NCBI GenBank assembly: GCA_049595035.1
Contig: JBMYKD010000001.1
Coordinates: forward strand, 62,001 to 126,000
Origin: UBA12202 sp049595035
Lineage (GTDB): Bacteria > Pseudomonadota > Alphaproteobacteria > Puniceispirillales > UBA1172
Direction of reading: 5' to 3'
DNA length: 64,000 nt
The stretch's first letter is position 1, and the number at the start of each line of letters is the position of its first letter. The notes below the pieces were generated by a model. The model did not search any database, had not been told where the DNA came from, and was given only the letters and a program-made list of their open reading frames with translations. Positions 1 through 8,721 of the stretch are shown here, one piece after another. Both the position numbers and the translations under genes were made by a program.

Positions 1-405
1 GCCGAAGATATCCAGAATGAACTGGATAACAATGCACAGGGCATTCTGGGTTATGTGGTGCGCTGGGTTGATCAGGGTGTTGGTTGTTCCAAGGTGCCGG
101 ATATTAATGATATCGGGCTAATGGAAGATAGGGCAACTCTCCGGATATCTGCACAACATATTGCTAACTGGTTGCATCATCGCATCACCAACAGGGATCA
201 GGTCATGGATACCATGAAGCGGATGGCTAGCGTGGTTGATCGCCAGAATGCTGGTGATCCGGACTATCATCCCATGGCTGATAATTTTGACCAGTCCATT
301 GCTTTCAAGGCAGCTTGTGATCTGGTGCTGGAAGGCCGTCACCAGCCATCCGGATATACCGAGCCAGTATTGCACCGGCGGCGGCTTGAACTGAAAGCAA
401 AATAA
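1..405 (+). CDS. glcB: Malate synthase G, C-terminal part (truncated by window edge)
   Basis: Malate synthase G condenses glyoxylate with acetyl-CoA to give malate in the glyoxylate bypass. Only the last 134 codons are inside the window; the frame is open from base 1. The visible part has the conserved C-terminal stretch of the G isoform (VDQGVGCSKVPDI, LMEDRATLRIS, then QHIANWLHH), which carries the conserved cysteine and the end of the C-terminal helical domain. It ends at TAA, only 9 bases before apt, so the two may be co-transcribed. The family assignment is by recognition of these motifs; the start and the catalytic barrel lie outside the window. Confidence 0.93.
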   Translation, partial: AEDIQNELDNNAQGILGYVVRWVDQGVGCSKVPDINDIGLMEDRATLRISAQHIANWLHHRITNRDQVMDTMKRMASVVDRQNAGDPDYHPMADNFDQSIAFKAACDLVLEGRHQPSGYTEPVLHRRRLELKAK

Positions 406-414
406 GCCGCCTTC

Positions 415-933
415 ATGTTTAATCTGGATCCGCATATTGCCCGATATCACGATTTTCCTAAGCCGGGGATCACCTTTTATGATATCTCACCTGTTCTGGA
501 AAATCATAACGCTTTAAAATCATGTGTAGATGCACTCACCAGACTGGCGGAACCCTATAAACCTGACCTGATTGTCGGGCTTGATGCGCGGGGTTTCCTG
601 TTTGTGACACCAATGGCACTTATTCTTAACGCTGGTGCCATTATGATCAGGAAAAGCGGTAAATTGCCAGGTGCAGTTAACCAGCTATCCTATGAACTGG
701 AATATGGTGAAGCAACGCTTGAGCTCCAGAAAGATCGTGATATTTCCGGAAAGACCATCGTTATTGTAGATGATCTTCTGGCAACAGGGGGAACCATTAG
801 CGCTGCCAATCAGCTCATTTCAAATCATGGTGGATTAGTTGTTGCTAATATCGTCCTCATTGAACTAACAGGACTAAAAGGGCGTGAGCATCTGATTGGT
901 GATGTTCATGCTATCCAGCAATATGATTTCTAA
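415..933 (+). CDS. apt: Adenine phosphoribosyltransferase
   Basis: Purine salvage enzyme that makes AMP from adenine and PRPP in the cytoplasm. The 172-residue length is normal. The N-terminal HDFPKPGITFYDISP stretch is typical of Apt, followed by the GLDARGF loop near residues 55-61 and the PRPP-binding motif VIVDDLLATGGT at residues 116-127. It starts 9 bases after the malate synthase stop and ends 19 bases before the convergent ccrM gene. There is no obvious terminator hairpin in that gap. Confidence 0.93.
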   Translation: MFNLDPHIARYHDFPKPGITFYDISPVLENHNALKSCVDALTRLAEPYKPDLIVGLDARGFLFVTPMALILNAGAIMIRKSGKLPGAVNQLSYELEYGEATLELQKDRDISGKTIVIVDDLLATGGTISAANQLISNHGGLVVANIVLIELTGLKGREHLIGDVHAIQQYDF

Positions 934-952
934 GATGATGATCAGTTTGCCG

Positions 953-2038
953 TTATAGCCCCAGATTTGATCTGGCTTCCTGTCTCAAGGCATCTATCAG
1001 AACGGTTTTCCGGTTTTGTTTTGTGTACCAGAATGTCCACCCGTTACAGCTCTGTCTGCCTTGTAATTTCGCCGCAAGACTATGAATAGAACCACTATCA
1101 TCACCTGCTTTAAGACTACCATCAACCCGGACAGTCGCTTTATAGGTGCCTTTTTCACAAGTCAGCTTATCACCCGGTTTAATTAAACCCTGATCCAGCA
1201 AAGCACCAAAGGGAATCTTAACCTCATCACGGCGTTCGGGTAATTCCAGCAACTCCGGGTCACCTACGGCATGGGTTGCTTTTATCCGTTGTTCAGCCAG
1301 AGCCGCATATTCGGGATCAGCTTCAATACCAATCCAGTGACGCCGCAAACGTTTGGCAACCACCCCTGTGGTGCCGGTCCCAAAAAACGGGTCAAGAACC
1401 ACATCACCGGGACGTGTTGACGCCATAATCACTCGCGACAAGAGGGCTTCAGGTTTTTGGGTAGGATGAGCTTTTACACCATCGGTTTTCAATCTTTCAT
1501 GTCCTGAACAGATAGGTAGCCACCAGTCCGAACGTAGCTGGCGGTCATCGTTAAATGTTTTCATGGCCTGATAATTGAATGTGTAGCGCGAATTCCGTTG
1601 GCGGGATGCCCAGATCAGGGTTTCATGGGCGTTGGTCATGCGGCGACCACGAAAATTCGGCATTGGATTGCTTTTCAGCCAGATGACATCATTCAAGGTC
1701 CAGAAACCCAGATTCTGCATCACCGCACCCACACGGAAAATATTATGGTAGGAACCAATAACCCAGATTGTACCATCCGGCTTCAGGATACGCCGTGCTT
1801 CCGTCATCCAGTTAGTGGTGAAACGGTCATAGGCGGCAAAACTGCCAAATTGATCCCATGTATCACCATCGTCAATCCCATCAACCCTGGTATGGTCTGG
1901 TCTGGTCAGAACAGACTGCCCGAGTTGCATATTATATGGTGGGTCAGCAAAAATCATATCAACGGAAGCATCATCAAGCTGACGCATAGCATCAATACAA
2001 TCTCCGCGCATAACCATATCTTGTCTGGCTTTGACCAT
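953..2038 (-). CDS. ccrM: CcrM-type adenine-specific DNA methyltransferase (GANTC)
   Basis: Orphan N6-adenine methyltransferase of the cell-cycle-regulated CcrM family, which methylates GANTC after replication in alphaproteobacteria. The 361-residue length matches CcrM. The catalytic DPPY is at residues 32-35 and the SAM-binding LDPFFGTGTTG motif lies near residue 219; this order is that of the beta class. The last ~90 residues form the RAMA-type C-terminal domain found in CcrM (from IPFGALLDQGLIKPGD onward, with SCNGWTFW). No restriction endonuclease lies beside it, which fits a solitary regulatory methylase. Recognition of GANTC is inferred from the family. Upstream are two possible regulatory elements described separately. 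Confidence 0.93.
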   Translation of the reverse strand: MVKARQDMVMRGDCIDAMRQLDDASVDMIFADPPYNMQLGQSVLTRPDHTRVDGIDDGDTWDQFGSFAAYDRFTTNWMTEARRILKPDGTIWVIGSYHNIFRVGAVMQNLGFWTLNDVIWLKSNPMPNFRGRRMTNAHETLIWASRQRNSRYTFNYQAMKTFNDDRQLRSDWWLPICSGHERLKTDGVKAHPTQKPEALLSRVIMASTRPGDVVLDPFFGTGTTGVVAKRLRRHWIGIEADPEYAALAEQRIKATHAVGDPELLELPERRDEVKIPFGALLDQGLIKPGDKLTCEKGTYKATVRVDGSLKAGDDSGSIHSLAAKLQGRQSCNGWTFWYTKQNRKTVLIDALRQEARSNLGL

Positions 2039-2039
2039 G

Positions 2040-2054
2040 TTAAATGCCCTTTAC
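2040..2054 (-). promoter_or_regulatory. Possible CtrA-like site abutting the ccrM start
   Basis: Read on the plus strand the bases are TTAA, seven bases, then TTAC, one mismatch from the CtrA consensus TTAA-N7-TTAA. The site begins two bases from the ccrM ATG. ccrM is a known CtrA target in Caulobacter, but this position is too close to the start codon for an ordinary promoter, so the match may be chance in an AT-rich gap. Confidence 0.2.
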
Positions 2055-2168
2055 GTTGATACGATATTATCTTTTGCCACAGATATTCTGTCTGCCTAAC
2101 AAGCATAATCTTATAATTATACAATAAGTCAATGACTTATAATGAGAAATTGATTCGTAATCTACATA

Positions 2169-2209
2169 TTGTGGTCAGATGGGAAAGGGATTCCCTATCT
2201 TGTGGTCAG
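2169..2209. repeat. 31-bp-spaced direct repeat flanking an inverted repeat, upstream of ccrM
   Basis: The 10-mer TTGTGGTCAG occurs at 2169-2178 and again at 2200-2209, a period of 31 bases (about three helical turns). Between them GGGAA-AGGGA-TTCCC makes a short inverted repeat, extended by GAT and ATC with a bulge. It sits in the 208-bp gap between ccrM (leftward, start 2038) and the end of cysNC (2247). It could be a regulator binding site or a remnant; no function is known to me. Apart from this and the possible CtrA site, the gap holds nothing recognisable. Confidence 0.5.
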
Positions 2210-2246
2210 GATATCGAGATAGAAACCGGCATCATGTATGATATGA

Positions 2247-4115
2247 TTATTCAGACAAGAATGCGGATAGTTTCGCAATCATATCATCCATATCTTGTGA
2301 TGGATCAAGAATGATCTGTGGATGTTCCGGTTCTTCATACGCTGAACCTATTCCTGTAAAATTGGGGATATCTCCGGCTCTTGCTTTTTTATAAAGCCCT
2401 TTGGCATCGCGTTGTTCACACATCTCTAATGGTGTATTAACGAACACTTCAATAAACTCATCTTTTTCAAACATGTGTCTTGCCATATCACGTTCAGCCC
2501 GAAACGGTGAAATAAATGCTGTAAGCACGACTAACCCCGCATCTACCATAAGTTTGGCAATTTCAGCTACACGCCGGATATTTTCGACCCTATCGGCATC
2601 GTTAAAGCCTAAATCTTTATTGATACCATGACGTATATTATCGCCATCCAGTAAATAGGTGCGAATACCACGCGCATGAAGCGCACTACATAATGCATTG
2701 GCAATCGTAGACTTGCCTGATCCGCTGAGTCCGGTGAACCAGAACACTTTTGATGTATGACCATTAAGGGTACGCCTAGCTTCTTTATTAACATCTAGTT
2801 TCTGATGATGAATATTGCCCGCACGCCGTAAGGCAAAATGGATCATACCTGCCGCAACGGTTTGATTGCTTACCGGATCTATCAGAATAAATGCCCCTAG
2901 CTCAGGTGTCTGTTTATAAGCATCAAAACAAATGGGTTTTTGGCAATTTATGCTTACCCTTGCAATATCATTCAACTGTAAGGTTTTGGCTGCCAGATTT
3001 ATACCTGTGTTAATATCCAGTTTGTGTTTTATGGATAATATACTTGACGAAACCATTTGCCCGGCCAGTTTCATCTGGTATCCACGCCCTGCCATGGCAT
3101 GTTCTTCTGCCATCCAGACCAAATCTACTTCAAACTGATCAGCAACTTCTACAGGTTGACTGTGGGATGCAATCACTTCCCCACGGGATATATCAACGTC
3201 ATCTGCTAATTCAAGTGTAACAGATAGTCCTTTTTCTGCCTGATCAAGTTTTGCATTAGCCAACCAGATATGCTTAATGCTGGTTATGGAACCAGATGGT
3301 GCTATGCGAACCTGTTCACCAACCGATACATGTTTTCTAAGGATGACCCCACTATAACCACGAAATTCCGAATTCGGACGGTTCACTAACTGCACCGGCA
3401 TGGCAAAGCCATTAGATTCCTCTGATATTTTACTAGGCACTGTTTCCAGCTTTGATATCAGCGTTGGCCCCCTATACCATTTCATTGCCGCTGATCGGCT
3501 ATTTATATGATCACCTTTCAGCGCAGAAACAGGAATGGCCGTTACATCGGCAAAGTTCATCTCAGCTGAAAAGCTGTCATAATCGCCGGCGATGTTATCA
3601 AAGACATCTTTATCATAATTGACCAGATCCATTTTATTGACGGCAAGAATAATCTGCCGAATGCCCATCAGTTGACAGATATAGGAATGGCGGCGAGTTT
3701 GTTCCAGAATGCCCTGTCTGGCATCTACCAGAATAATGGCTAGTGAGGCAGTTGACGCCCCTGTTGCCATATTTCGCGTATACTGGTTATGGCCAGGTGT
3801 ATCAGCAACAATAAAGCGACGCTTATCCGTTGTAAAAAACCGATAAGCAACATCAATGGTTATGCCTTGTTCTCGTTCCGCCGATAGCCCATCAACAAGC
3901 AGGGCAAAATCGATATCTTCGCCTTGCGTCCCATGTTTTTTAGAATCAACTTGTAAGGCATCAACCTGATCATCAAATAACGCTTTTGCTTCATATAGCA
4001 TACGGCCAATTAATGTTGATTTACCATCATCAACTGACCCACAAGTGATAAATCTAAGGGTATCAAGCCCGGACTGTTCTTTTAGATAAGCAGAAACAGA
4101 AAGCGTGTCATTCAT
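2247..4115 (-). CDS. cysNC: Bifunctional sulfate adenylyltransferase subunit 1 / adenylylsulfate kinase
   Basis: CysN is the GTPase subunit of ATP sulfurylase and CysC phosphorylates APS to PAPS; here they are fused (622 residues from the chosen start). The GTPase P-loop GSVDDGKS is at residues 26-33, followed by DTPGHNQY and NKMDLV. The APS kinase part starts near residue 450 with the P-loop GLSGSGKS (about 462-469) and DGDNIRHG. I chose the ATG at 4115, one base after the cysD stop, because the GTPase homology begins there; an upstream in-frame ATG at 4157 would overlap cysD by about 40 bases. The product PAPS feeds sulfate reduction and also sulfotransferases such as the one at 18187-19992. 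Confidence 0.94.
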   Translation of the reverse strand: MNDTLSVSAYLKEQSGLDTLRFITCGSVDDGKSTLIGRMLYEAKALFDDQVDALQVDSKKHGTQGEDIDFALLVDGLSAEREQGITIDVAYRFFTTDKRRFIVADTPGHNQYTRNMATGASTASLAIILVDARQGILEQTRRHSYICQLMGIRQIILAVNKMDLVNYDKDVFDNIAGDYDSFSAEMNFADVTAIPVSALKGDHINSRSAAMKWYRGPTLISKLETVPSKISEESNGFAMPVQLVNRPNSEFRGYSGVILRKHVSVGEQVRIAPSGSITSIKHIWLANAKLDQAEKGLSVTLELADDVDISRGEVIASHSQPVEVADQFEVDLVWMAEEHAMAGRGYQMKLAGQMVSSSILSIKHKLDINTGINLAAKTLQLNDIARVSINCQKPICFDAYKQTPELGAFILIDPVSNQTVAAGMIHFALRRAGNIHHQKLDVNKEARRTLNGHTSKVFWFTGLSGSGKSTIANALCSALHARGIRTYLLDGDNIRHGINKDLGFNDADRVENIRRVAEIAKLMVDAGLVVLTAFISPFRAERDMARHMFEKDEFIEVFVNTPLEMCEQRDAKGLYKKARAGDIPNFTGIGSAYEEPEHPQIILDPSQDMDDMIAKLSAFLSE

Positions 4116-4116
4116 T

Positions 4117-5553
4117 TTAGAAATATCCTTCTTTTTTCTTTGCTTCCATACTTGCATGAGTATCTTTATCGATTGTTCGGCCCTGTCGTTCGGATGTGCG
4201 TGCAGTCAGCAGTTCCAGAATAATGTCTTCTATACGATTTGCCTGGCTTTCAACCGCGCCAGTTAACGGATAGCAACCAAGTGTCCGGAACCGTACCATT
4301 TTGATTTCCACCTTTTCTGATTTACCTATTACAAGACGATCATCATCTACCATTATCATGGTGCCATCTCGTTCTACAACTGGACGGGGTGCACTTAAAT
4401 ATAATGGGACAATAGGGATCTGTTCTCGATAGATATATGTCCAGATATCTAGCTCCGTCCAGTTTGATAGAGGAAATACGCGAATGGATTCACCCTTGGC
4501 TACTTTAGTATTATAGATATTCCATAATTCTGGTCGCTGATCTTTGGGATTCCAATGATGATTTACCGTCCGGAATGAAAAGACGCGTTCCTTAGCTCTG
4601 CTTTTTTCCTCATCACGTCTTGCGCCACCAAAGGCGGCATCAAACTGATGATGATCAAGAGCTTGCTTTAATCCCTGCGTTTTCATGATATCCGTATGCA
4701 AGGCTGAGCCATGATCAATCGGATTTATCCCTTGTTTGATACCTTGAGGATTTTTATGAACAAGTAGCGTCATGCCGGTACTTGCCGCCATCTTGTCGCG
4801 GAATTCGTACATAGCCCGAAATTTCCAACCTGTATCAACATGCAATAATGGAAATGGCGGCACTCCCGGCCAAAACGCTTTGCGAGCCAAATGAAGCATC
4901 ACGGCACTATCTTTACCAATAGAATAAAGCATCACCGGATTTGTCGTTTCAGCCACGACTTCACGCATGATTTCGATGCTTTCTGCTTCAAGCCGGTCTA
5001 GATGTGATAAAGGATTCGTCGGTTTTGACGGAATAAGGGTGCCTTCGATAGGAATATTATATTTTTCATGATATCCCATCTGCGCTATCTGAATTGATTT
5101 TGGTGCTTGCATTTCCAGCCGCAGAGACGCTAATTCCGCGTGCATAAACAATAATAATGGCTGTTTTTTATGATCAGCAAGCGTATCAATAAAATACTGT
5201 AAATGGTCTTTCTGGCTTTGGCCTTTTTTGGCAAAGCTCCATATTCTGGCACCACGCCCGTCATGGGCACAGATCATCATCGGATGTTGATTATGTTGCC
5301 ATGATTGAAGAATAAGATATTTACCTCGTCGAGATTTGATCTTCTCAATTTCCACCTGCATCAGATTTTTTTGAAGTGGATGACCATCTTCATCTGTAAG
5401 TTCTGCCACATTAATAATGGGTGGAAAATATCTTGCTTCAGATACAAGCCGTTCTAGTTTTTTCAAACCTGCTTCATCATTAGACAGGTTGCATGCCTGA
5501 AGCAGCGTTTCACGGGTCCAGAGATCATTCTTTTTATGTTGAAAAGGTAACAT
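4117..5553 (-). CDS. cysD: Sulfate adenylyltransferase subunit 2 with a long N-terminal extension
   Basis: CysD is the catalytic subunit of ATP sulfurylase, making APS from sulfate and ATP with CysN. From LSHLDRLEAES (residue 182) to the end the protein is a normal CysD of about 297 residues, with the PP-loop SIGKDSAVM at 211-219, HVDTGWKF, and GGARRDEEKSRAKER. Residues 1-181 are extra, and I do not recognise them: mixed alpha/beta, no signal peptide, no membrane segment, two cysteines. No in-frame ATG lies close to residue 182; the nearest is M159. The extension is in one uninterrupted frame with the CysD core. CysNC follows after one base. Confidence 0.92.
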   Translation of the reverse strand: MLPFQHKKNDLWTRETLLQACNLSNDEAGLKKLERLVSEARYFPPIINVAELTDEDGHPLQKNLMQVEIEKIKSRRGKYLILQSWQHNQHPMMICAHDGRGARIWSFAKKGQSQKDHLQYFIDTLADHKKQPLLLFMHAELASLRLEMQAPKSIQIAQMGYHEKYNIPIEGTLIPSKPTNPLSHLDRLEAESIEIMREVVAETTNPVMLYSIGKDSAVMLHLARKAFWPGVPPFPLLHVDTGWKFRAMYEFRDKMAASTGMTLLVHKNPQGIKQGINPIDHGSALHTDIMKTQGLKQALDHHQFDAAFGGARRDEEKSRAKERVFSFRTVNHHWNPKDQRPELWNIYNTKVAKGESIRVFPLSNWTELDIWTYIYREQIPIVPLYLSAPRPVVERDGTMIMVDDDRLVIGKSEKVEIKMVRFRTLGCYPLTGAVESQANRIEDIILELLTARTSERQGRTIDKDTHASMEAKKKEGYF

Positions 5554-5665
5554 TGCAATGTCGTAATATGTATAATTATTAAATAATTTTCTATATTTAT
5601 CATTTTATTATTTAATTGTAAATATCTTTTTGAATATTCAATGTTACGACATTTTCAAGAATGGC

Positions 5666-6343
5666 TTAACCATATTGTGCCAGAGGCTTGAAAGACATGC
5701 GATGATATGGGGTTGCGCCATATTGGGCCAAGGCAGATTGATGTTCAGCCGTGCCATAGCCCTTATTTTTTTCCCAGCCATATTCCGGGTGAATTCTGGC
5801 AAGATCAATCATCATATGATCACGGGTCACTTTTGCAATTATCGATGCCACCGCGATAGAAACAACCTTTAGATCACCTTTAATGATGGCTTCAACCTGT
5901 GTGGTTTTAGCATGTGACGTCAAATCTGGCCGGATGGACCCATCAACCATCAATATCACCTGATCAGATGGTTTGGCATGATCTTCGCTATGATATAGTT
6001 GATCCGATGCGTCCTGCATCGCTTGAAAGGTGGCAGGTAAAATACCCATTTCATCAATATCTGCTGCACTAATGGCCGCGGATGCTAATCGCAGACGTGA
6101 TTGGTCTTTTGCTTGTTCTAGTAAGGTTTCATAGATGGAAAGGCGACGCGCCTCACTTAGTTTTTTGCTATCTGTCAGGCCTTTGGGTAGATCATTTACC
6201 GCGTCAGGTGATATCCATGCCGCCCCGGCAACAACAGGCCCTGCCCAAGGTCCACGGCCAGCTTCATCTATACCGATAACAAAAGCATCCGGATATGTGG
6301 ATAGCTTTTCCTGTTCAAGACTAAAATCAGGGTAGCGGTTCAT
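5666..6343 (-). CDS. rnhB: Ribonuclease HII
   Basis: Cleaves RNA in RNA-DNA hybrids and single ribonucleotides embedded in DNA. The first catalytic motif GIDEAGRGPWAGP gives Asp26 and Glu27; TDSKKLSE and MVDGS follow in the usual order, and SIIAKVTRDHMM with the acidic YGWEKNKGYGT end are also standard. The length of 225 residues is normal for alphaproteobacteria. Its ATG overlaps the moaB stop as ATGA, so it is translationally linked to the slt-moaB unit upstream. The 112-bp gap to the cysD start is AT-rich and probably holds the cysD promoter, but I cannot define one. Confidence 0.95.
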   Translation of the reverse strand: MNRYPDFSLEQEKLSTYPDAFVIGIDEAGRGPWAGPVVAGAAWISPDAVNDLPKGLTDSKKLSEARRLSIYETLLEQAKDQSRLRLASAAISAADIDEMGILPATFQAMQDASDQLYHSEDHAKPSDQVILMVDGSIRPDLTSHAKTTQVEAIIKGDLKVVSIAVASIIAKVTRDHMMIDLARIHPEYGWEKNKGYGTAEHQSALAQYGATPYHRMSFKPLAQYG

Positions 6344-6888
6344 CCGCTGCGGCCACCAATACCCTGTTCCATTAAACGCGGCATGATTTCCACAAAATTG
6401 CAGGGCTTGTGTCTAATATCAAGCTGAAGCGACAGCAATTCGTCCCAGCCATCACGACAGGCGGAAGGTGAACCGGGTAGCGCAAAAACATATACACCAT
6501 TAACAACACAACCCATCGCCCGGCTTTGCATGGCAGATGTTCCTATTTTCTGATAACTCATCCAGCGAAAAGCCTCACCAAAACCTTCAATCGGTTTATC
6601 CATGATCTGTTGCAGGGCTTCGGGTGTTACATCGCGACCGGTTAACCCTGTGCCACCAGTTGTAATAATCGCATCAATATGCCCCAACTGTGACCAGTCC
6701 CCGATATGTTTTGCTATTGCCACAATATCATCGGTAACGATCCCGCGTTCTACCAGATGATGCCCGGCCTTGGCGATGCGTTCTGCTAATATGTCACCAG
6801 ATTTATCCGTATCCGCTGTCCGTGTATCCGACACGGTCAAAACGGCGATAGACACTGGTTGAAATTCTTTTGCTGTATCTATTCCCAT
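6340..6888 (-). CDS. moaB: Molybdenum cofactor biosynthesis protein B
   Basis: MoaB/MogA-family protein that acts on molybdopterin (adenylylation or related step) in molybdenum cofactor synthesis. The core begins FQPVSIAVLTVSDTR, and the substrate-binding motif TTGGTGLTGRDVTPEAL is clear. I prefer the ATG at 6888 because AAGGGAC lies at a good distance before it; the ATG at 6894 is also possible. An in-frame upstream ATG at 6936 would overlap the end of slt and is less likely. The end overlaps rnhB by four bases. No other molybdenum genes are in the window. Confidence 0.88.
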   Translation of the reverse strand: MGIDTAKEFQPVSIAVLTVSDTRTADTDKSGDILAERIAKAGHHLVERGIVTDDIVAIAKHIGDWSQLGHIDAIITTGGTGLTGRDVTPEALQQIMDKPIEGFGEAFRWMSYQKIGTSAMQSRAMGCVVNGVYVFALPGSPSACRDGWDELLSLQLDIRHKPCNFVEIMPRLMEQGIGGRSG

Positions 6889-6899
6889 CACCATGTCCC

Positions 6900-8702
6900 T
6901 TATGGGCAGATATCTGATAATTTGGTAATCAGGCAATCATTCTGATCAAGGGTTTGAATAAATGCCCCATTTCCAGCCGCTAATGCCGCGACCATATCGG
7001 AATCCTTACCCGTCAATTTGCTATATATCCACAAATTGGTCATGACATTTTTCACATAGAACCGGGTTTCACGGGCAGGGAGCGATTCCAGCAGCATCAA
7101 TTCATCACCGCCATGATTAATTTTACCTGACCATTTTTTCAAATTACCGGGACCCGCATTATAAGCCGCCAGTAATCGGATCAGGTCACCATCAACAATA
7201 GGTGATTCAAGCAGGTAAAGAATATAATCTTCGCCCAGCCGGATATTAATATCAGGGATCATTAAATCATGCCGTTTGGCATTGCGATACCCGCCATCAC
7301 GGGCAATGTAGGCCGCCGTGGCTGGCATAAGTTGCATCAAACCGCTTGCTTTGGCCCATGATTTAGCACGGGGATTAAATCCTGATTCCTGCCGCATAAT
7401 GGCAAGCAGTAACGGCTGGGTAACTCGGATTGGTGATTTGGTATCAAAATCGGGAACCGGATAAAGACCCCCATACCAATGCTTGCCTGTATCATCGCGC
7501 AGAATTCCCGCCGTACGAAAAGCCAGACCGGCCATATGAGTTTCTGCCGCCAATGCCATAAGCTTGACTTTATCTTGGTCATTATGTTCATCCCAGAGAT
7601 ATCGAAGCTCGCGGCTGGCGTGATATGTCTCACCAACCTGCAAGAGCGCAAAAGCACGCTGGCCACCCGGAAGACTATTCAGCCAGTTGATATAATCTGC
7701 GTCTATACGCGGCAATGAAAAATCAAGGGTAATGTCCTGACCAAGAGCTTCAGCCGCCAGCATTCCATAAAATGTATCCTGATAACGAGCCGCCTTAGTC
7801 AGATAGGTGATAGATTGATTGGCATTACCTGCCCGCAAATCGGCACGGCTAGCCCAGTATGCTCCAGCACTGGCTAAGGAATGGCTTTGTACATTATCCA
7901 GATCGGCCAGCAAATGCATATAGACCGAAGCCTGATCCAATCGCCCTAATCGCCATGAAGAAATACCAGCCACCCAGTAAGCGCGTGGCACAATATCACC
8001 ACCTGCCAGTTCTAACGCTTTTTCAGCCTGTTTAATGGCTTCTTCGTCTTTGCCATATATAAAATAGCCATGGGCAATATCGACGCGCAAAACTGCTTCT
8101 TCCTGTTTTGTCAGATAACGCAGATTATTTTTATCAGCAAGAATTTTGACTCCGCCAGTTGGGTATCCTGAACGTATTTTACGTCGGACATCCCGCGCAA
8201 TGGCACGGGTTTTCGATGGCGACGACCGATTAACAAAACTCATCGGGATAGAAACATAACTACCATCTGCATGAGTACGACCATATCCGTTAAGATATCC
8301 TTCTTTCGGGGCTTTCGGATGCTTATAATTTGCCGGCCGCCGTTTTTTAGCCAACCGATATATCCGTGTTGCTGATGGATGATCATGATATTCAGCCATC
8401 CAGTTTTTTAATTCTGTATATGTTGATCGCCAGCCAGTCGGGTGCAAATAGCGTTGCGATAAAACACGCCCCATGAGCAAATCATTATCAAGTGTTTTGA
8501 TAATTTTATCGGCCTGCTTCCATTTTTTATCCTGCTGAAGCGCAAAGATCTGCTGATACCGATCAATATCTGCTGCTGATAACGGTTGCGGCAAAACAAT
8601 ATCTGCCGCTGCCATGACTGGTACCATCAATAGCATGATAGCGGGTAGCATTATCCGCAACAGCCATAATGACACATTAATAACGATGTTCATGATATCC
8701 AT
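6900..8702 (-). CDS. slt: Soluble lytic murein transglycosylase
   Basis: Periplasmic lytic transglycosylase that cleaves the glycan strands of peptidoglycan to leave 1,6-anhydro ends. A signal peptide occupies about residues 1-33 (hydrophobic run LPAIMLLMVPVMAAA). A long helical superhelix domain follows. The catalytic SLT domain lies in the last ~170 residues, with the catalytic glutamate in IMRQESGFNP, then SGLMQLMPATA and AAYNAGPGN. The length of 600 residues is typical. It is followed by moaB after five bases and preceded by the uracil-DNA glycosylase gene with a 19-bp gap, so the genes from 9594 to 5666 may form one leftward unit. Confidence 0.93.
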   Translation of the reverse strand: MDIMNIVINVSLWLLRIMLPAIMLLMVPVMAAADIVLPQPLSAADIDRYQQIFALQQDKKWKQADKIIKTLDNDLLMGRVLSQRYLHPTGWRSTYTELKNWMAEYHDHPSATRIYRLAKKRRPANYKHPKAPKEGYLNGYGRTHADGSYVSIPMSFVNRSSPSKTRAIARDVRRKIRSGYPTGGVKILADKNNLRYLTKQEEAVLRVDIAHGYFIYGKDEEAIKQAEKALELAGGDIVPRAYWVAGISSWRLGRLDQASVYMHLLADLDNVQSHSLASAGAYWASRADLRAGNANQSITYLTKAARYQDTFYGMLAAEALGQDITLDFSLPRIDADYINWLNSLPGGQRAFALLQVGETYHASRELRYLWDEHNDQDKVKLMALAAETHMAGLAFRTAGILRDDTGKHWYGGLYPVPDFDTKSPIRVTQPLLLAIMRQESGFNPRAKSWAKASGLMQLMPATAAYIARDGGYRNAKRHDLMIPDINIRLGEDYILYLLESPIVDGDLIRLLAAYNAGPGNLKKWSGKINHGGDELMLLESLPARETRFYVKNVMTNLWIYSKLTGKDSDMVAALAAGNGAFIQTLDQNDCLITKLSDICP

Positions 8703-8721
8703 CCTTATATTCTAACACAGA

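Noticed and set aside
2132..2314. 60-codon rightward open frame between ccrM and cysNC
   Set aside because: No ribosome site, no recognisable family, and its 3' half lies antisense to the end of cysNC. The repeat in this gap explains the sequence better.
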